Shown here in pieces: positions 39,624 through 42,658 of a DNA stretch of 42,658 bases. Each line of letters opens with the position of its first letter. Position 1 is the stretch's first letter. The stretch spans positions 1 to 42,658 of the forward strand of contig JAMXCX010000010.1 of NCBI GenBank assembly GCA_024542985.1, given 5' to 3'. A program made the translations under genes and the position numbers. This DNA is from Candidatus Omnitrophota bacterium. GTDB lineage: Bacteria > Omnitrophota > Gorgyraeia > Duberdicusellales > 4484-171. The notes under the pieces are model-generated. The model was not told where the DNA came from. It saw only the letters and a list, made by a program, of their open reading frames with translations, and made no database searches.

Positions 39624-40751
39624 TTATTTATTCCCTGCCTGTTCCTCTCGAGAAGCGTTAAAAAATAAACCTAAAAGAATATAGTGTACTATTAAATTAC
39701 TGCCTCCATAACTCATAAATGGCAAAGGCAAACCCTTAGTAGGAAAAACCCCGCAGCTTACTCCAATATTCATTAGGACCTCTAAGAAAAATATAAAAAC
39801 AACGCCCCATAAGATGCCTTTTTTAAACCCATTATCAGAAACCAAAGCAATAACGAACATCTTGTGAAATACTAAAAAAAAGGCAAAAATTACCCCTAAG
39901 GAGCCCAGGAGACCAAGCTCTTCAGCAATAATAGAAAAAACAAAATCAGTATGGGCCGCAGGAAGAAAAAACAGTTTCTGCCTGCCTTCACCCAGTCCAA
40001 CCCCCCAAATACCTCCCAGACCGTAAGCAATCTGGGATTGAACTAGTTGAAAACCGGCTCCTTGAGGGTCAGAAAAAGGATTAAGATAGGAAACTACCCT
40101 GCGAAGCCGATAAGGACGCTGGAATATCAACAATATCATAGCTGCCAAACCAGAAAAAATAATAAAAATAAGGTGTTTATTCTTCGCCTTGAAGACAAAA
40201 AGAAAAATAAGAAGCCAAACCACCCAGAAAACAGCCGCTCCCAAATCAGGCTGCAAAAGCAGCAAAACGCACACAAGCCCCAAAACTAATCCCAAAGGCA
40301 TGAGTCCTGCTTTAACGCTTCTTATAAGATTTTTTCTCCGGCTACAATAATCAGCACAATAAACTAAAAAAGATATTTTTAATATCTCTGAGGGCTGGAG
40401 ATTAAAATTGCCTAGGCTCAACCATCTTCTTGCTCCGCCTATATTTTTACCCAGAAGAACGACTACTACCAGAAAAAAAAGCGTAAAAAGTAAAAATTCT
40501 TTGCTATAGCGCCTTAACAATTCTAAATCCAAAAGCAGGGTTAAGCAAAACGATAATATGCCTAAAATAAAAAATAATGCCTGCCGTTTAAAAAAATAGG
40601 CCGCATCTGTAGTTGTTTTAAAAGCGTAAATGCTTGATGATTCATAGACCATAAGAAGGCCCAGAAGAGTAATACCTAAAATGAGGCTAAAAATAAACCT
40701 TCTCTCGTCTTTAAGATTAAGTTTACTGATTTTATTTTGTGTGATAATCAT
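39624..40751 (-). CDS. ftsW: SEDS peptidoglycan polymerase FtsW
   Basis: 375 residues with about ten membrane segments. SEDS signatures are GGARRWLSLGNFNLQPSE, LLLQPDLGAAVFW (with the catalytic Asp), AHTDFVFSIIAEELGLLG and the C-terminal LPLPFMSYGGSNL. FtsW polymerises septal glycan from lipid II with a class-B PBP. RodA has nearly the same motifs, but the place between murD and murG favours FtsW. Confidence 0.93.
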   Translation of the reverse strand: MIITQNKISKLNLKDERRFIFSLILGITLLGLLMVYESSSIYAFKTTTDAAYFFKRQALFFILGILSFCLTLLLDLELLRRYSKEFLLFTLFFLVVVVLLGKNIGGARRWLSLGNFNLQPSEILKISFLVYCADYCSRRKNLIRSVKAGLMPLGLVLGLVCVLLLLQPDLGAAVFWVVWLLIFLFVFKAKNKHLIFIIFSGLAAMILLIFQRPYRLRRVVSYLNPFSDPQGAGFQLVQSQIAYGLGGIWGVGLGEGRQKLFFLPAAHTDFVFSIIAEELGLLGSLGVIFAFFLVFHKMFVIALVSDNGFKKGILWGVVFIFFLEVLMNIGVSCGVFPTKGLPLPFMSYGGSNLIVHYILLGLFFNASREEQAGNK

Positions 40752-40819
40752 TTGAATCAGTTTTTATAACTTCACTGAGCCTTAAAAACCAACGGCCAAT
40801 CTTATCCTAACTATGGATT

Positions 40820-42070
40820 CTATTTTGAAAGGCTATTCACTATTTCCATGAATTTGCTGCCCCTTTCTTTGTAGTCAGAAAACATGTCAAAGCTAGAACA
40901 CATCGGAGAAAAAAGGACTATATCTCCGGAAGACGCGTCTGCTTTAGAAGCTCTCACCGCCTCCTCCAGCGAAGAAAACATTTCTGATTCTATATCTGAA
41001 TTTAATGATTTCCTTATTTTATAAGAAGCCTCTCCGAAAAGATTTATCTTTCGTATTCTATCTGAATAATCTAAAATCGCAGAATAATCCAGGCCTTTAT
41101 CTTTACCACCGGCGATGAGGACTATTTTTTTCTTGGTATTTTTAAGCGCCCAGACAGTTGAAGCCGGATTTGTAGCCTTTGAATCATTTATAAAAGTAAC
41201 TCCCTTGATATTTTTCACGAACTCTAAACGATGCCCTAGGCCGCGGAATGCCAAAAATACCCTCTGGCATTCATCTCTATCTACACCGAAAACTTTAGCT
41301 ATTCTATAAACACAAGAAAAATTTTCGTTAGGGAATTCTTTGCCAAAATGTAATATTCTAGATTTTAGTCTCTTCTCTATGGAATCGAGACAAGTCATAT
41401 TTTTATTTAAAACAGCCCAGTCTTTCTTCCCTTGATTCTTAAAAATATTCATTTTCGCTTGGAAGTATTTCCTAAAGCCACCATAGCGGTCAAAATGATC
41501 AGGCTCGATATTAAGAAAAGCAGCCACATAGGGCCTAAACTTAAAAGTGGTTTCCAACTGAAAAGAACTTACTTCAAGAACAACAACATCCCCTTTTTTA
41601 GTATTCAAAACAAAAGAAGAAAAAGGTGTACCAATATTGCCGCCCAAGAACACTCTTCTTTTTCTTTTTTTAATAGCCTTATGTGCTAAATAAGTTGTAG
41701 TTGTTTTACCGTTAGTACCGGTAACAGCTACAATTTTTGCTTTTGTGAGCCAAGAAGAAAATTCTATTTCCCCCACGCAGGGTATCCTCTGGCTTTGGTA
41801 ACTTTTAATAGTTTGAGAATGTAAAGTATCTACGCCCGGGCTTACAATTAATAATTGTGAATCCTTTATGAAATTACGGCTATGGCCGCCAAATTCAAAC
41901 TCTACGCCCTTTTGACCAAACTCATTTACCAAAGACGCAGGGAAACATTTCCTTTCTTTGATTTCGCTAATCTTGACCTTTTTGCCTAGCGATAAAAGCA
42001 ACCGGCAAAGAGAAATTCCGCTTCTAGCCCAACCTACAACGCAAACTTTACTAAAATTATCTAAATTCAT
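40820..42070 (-). CDS. murD: UDP-N-acetylmuramoyl-L-alanine--D-glutamate ligase
   Basis: 416 residues from ATG at 42070, which puts the UDP-binding motif (VCVVGWARSGISLCRLL) at the usual distance; an ORF start 16 residues upstream would add a hydrophobic stretch unlike MurD. Central ATPase motif VTGTNGKTTTTYLAHK, then LEVSSFQLE and NIEPDHFDRYGG. The C-terminal domain has FINDSKATNPASTVWAL and LIAGGKDKGLDY, both MurD-specific. It adds D-Glu to UDP-MurNAc-L-Ala. Confidence 0.94.
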   Translation of the reverse strand: MNLDNFSKVCVVGWARSGISLCRLLLSLGKKVKISEIKERKCFPASLVNEFGQKGVEFEFGGHSRNFIKDSQLLIVSPGVDTLHSQTIKSYQSQRIPCVGEIEFSSWLTKAKIVAVTGTNGKTTTTYLAHKAIKKRKRRVFLGGNIGTPFSSFVLNTKKGDVVVLEVSSFQLETTFKFRPYVAAFLNIEPDHFDRYGGFRKYFQAKMNIFKNQGKKDWAVLNKNMTCLDSIEKRLKSRILHFGKEFPNENFSCVYRIAKVFGVDRDECQRVFLAFRGLGHRLEFVKNIKGVTFINDSKATNPASTVWALKNTKKKIVLIAGGKDKGLDYSAILDYSDRIRKINLFGEASYKIRKSLNSDIESEMFSSLEEAVRASKADASSGDIVLFSPMCSSFDMFSDYKERGSKFMEIVNSLSK

Positions 42071-42193
42071 ATCTATTAACCAGTTAGTTAAAAGCAATAA
42101 AGCGAATTCAAAATGCAAAGTTAAAAATTAACAGAAAAAATAATTTTTCATTTTTAATTTTGAATTTTTAATTAGAGTGCTACTTTTCTGCCT

Positions 42194-42658
42194 TTATCGT
42201 AGCTTGAGGGTGAGTAAAGCTAAAACTGAGCACATAATAGAAAAAATCCAAAAGCGGGTAATTATTTTCGGTTCTTTCCATCCTAATATCTGAAAATGGT
42301 GATGTAAGGGGGCTGCCCTAAATAACCTTCTTCCCTTCAATTTAACCGAAAGTATCTGCAAGATAACACTCACCGCTTCAAGAACAAATAACCCACCGCT
42401 TATAAAAAGGAGAAATTCCTGTTTTATGCATAGAGCTATGGCTCCTATTATTCCTCCCAAAGTTAAAGCCCCTACATCGCCCATGAAGGCTTCAGCCGGA
42501 TAGGAGTTGAACCATAAAAACCCTAAGCCTGCCCCCATTAAAGAAAAACAAAGAACAGTTAATTCCCCTGCGCCGGCGATATGAGGAATAAAAAGGTAAT
42601 TTGCAAATTTTGCATGCCCGACAATATAGCTTAAAATACCAAAAATCAAGAAATTCAA
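42194..42658 (-). CDS. mraY: Phospho-MurNAc-pentapeptide transferase, C-terminal part (cut by window edge)
   Basis: About 155 residues of the C-terminal half; the gene continues beyond 42658. The MraY motif [20 protein letters not shown] contains the catalytic/Mg-binding Asp. Near the C-terminus, [16 protein letters not shown] holds the conserved His cluster that distinguishes MraY from WecA. Several membrane segments are visible. It makes lipid I from UDP-MurNAc-pentapeptide and heads the visible part of the dcw cluster. Confidence 0.94.
   Translation of the reverse strand: MNFLIFGILSYIVGHAKFANYLFIPHIAGAGELTVLCFSLMGAGLGFLWFNSYPAEAFMGDVGALTLGGIIGAIALCIKQEFLLFISGGLFVLEAVSVILQILSVKLKGRRLFRAAPLHHHFQILGWKEPKIITRFWIFSIMCSVLALLTLKLR

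Overview
This window looks like a chromosomal segment of an uncultured, AT-rich diderm (Gram-negative-type) bacterium. The evidence is a complete peptidoglycan/division block, a lipid A-type acyltransferase and an LpxH-like phosphatase. The gene style (clusters almost wholly on one strand, divergent FtsA/FtsQ, MshEN-PilZ and HD-GYP proteins, a peptidase-MA gene inside the mur cluster) suggests Omnitrophota/PVC-like lineages, but that placement is inference. I saw no rRNA, tRNA, CRISPR array, insertion sequence or phage gene. Except for one tiny ORF at the left edge, all genes lie on the minus strand, so the biological reading direction is from right to left.

Layout, right to left. (1) 42658-29182: division and cell-wall (dcw) cluster in the order mraY (cut by the window edge), murD, ftsW, murG, a peptidase-MA-type metalloprotease, murC, murB, ddl, ftsQ and a divergent ftsA. 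Where ftsZ usually follows there are two overlapping genes, a large helical protein and an HD-GYP-type protein, which share an N-terminal module. (2) 28759-24846: envelope and maintenance genes: an MGDG-synthase-like glycosyltransferase, an LpxL-like acyltransferase, a GT2 glycosyltransferase, protein-isoaspartate methyltransferase and a small-multidrug-export family membrane protein. (3) 24821-21650: an NfnAB-type flavoprotein pair and an MshEN-PilZ protein. (4) 21600-7322: a nitrogen-assimilation region. A stand-alone FMN glutamate-synthase-domain gene has its own promoter and attenuator. After it come an L-2-hydroxyglutarate-oxidase-like gene and then the run P-II (short T-loop), amt, glnB, glnA, class-I glutamine amidotransferase, small Fis-type protein, gltB, gltD. 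(5) 7187-278: ordinary accessory genes (PCD/phhB, D-lactate dehydrogenase, a 40-residue lipoprotein, an MscS-helix-type membrane protein, a GYD-domain remnant, rhodanese, LpxH-like phosphatase, a DUF2157/GDYXXLXY pair).

The most interesting feature is regulatory RNA. The P-II/amt/gln/glt run starts from a near-consensus promoter (18539-18567). It is followed by a leader of about 220 nt with three tandem intrinsic terminators. Each terminator is preceded by a small hairpin with a hexaloop AARGGY closed by C-G, whose 3' side overlaps the terminator stem. The stand-alone glutamate synthase gene carries a fourth copy (21503-21558) with a perfect 7-bp stem and the same loop. Loop A1/G4 identity and overlap with a terminator are the hallmarks of ANTAR-protein antitermination targets (EutV, NasR, AmiR). 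No ANTAR protein is encoded in the window, so the regulator would act from elsewhere. Together these suggest that ammonium uptake, P-II signalling, glutamine synthetase and both glutamate synthases are co-controlled by transcription attenuation.
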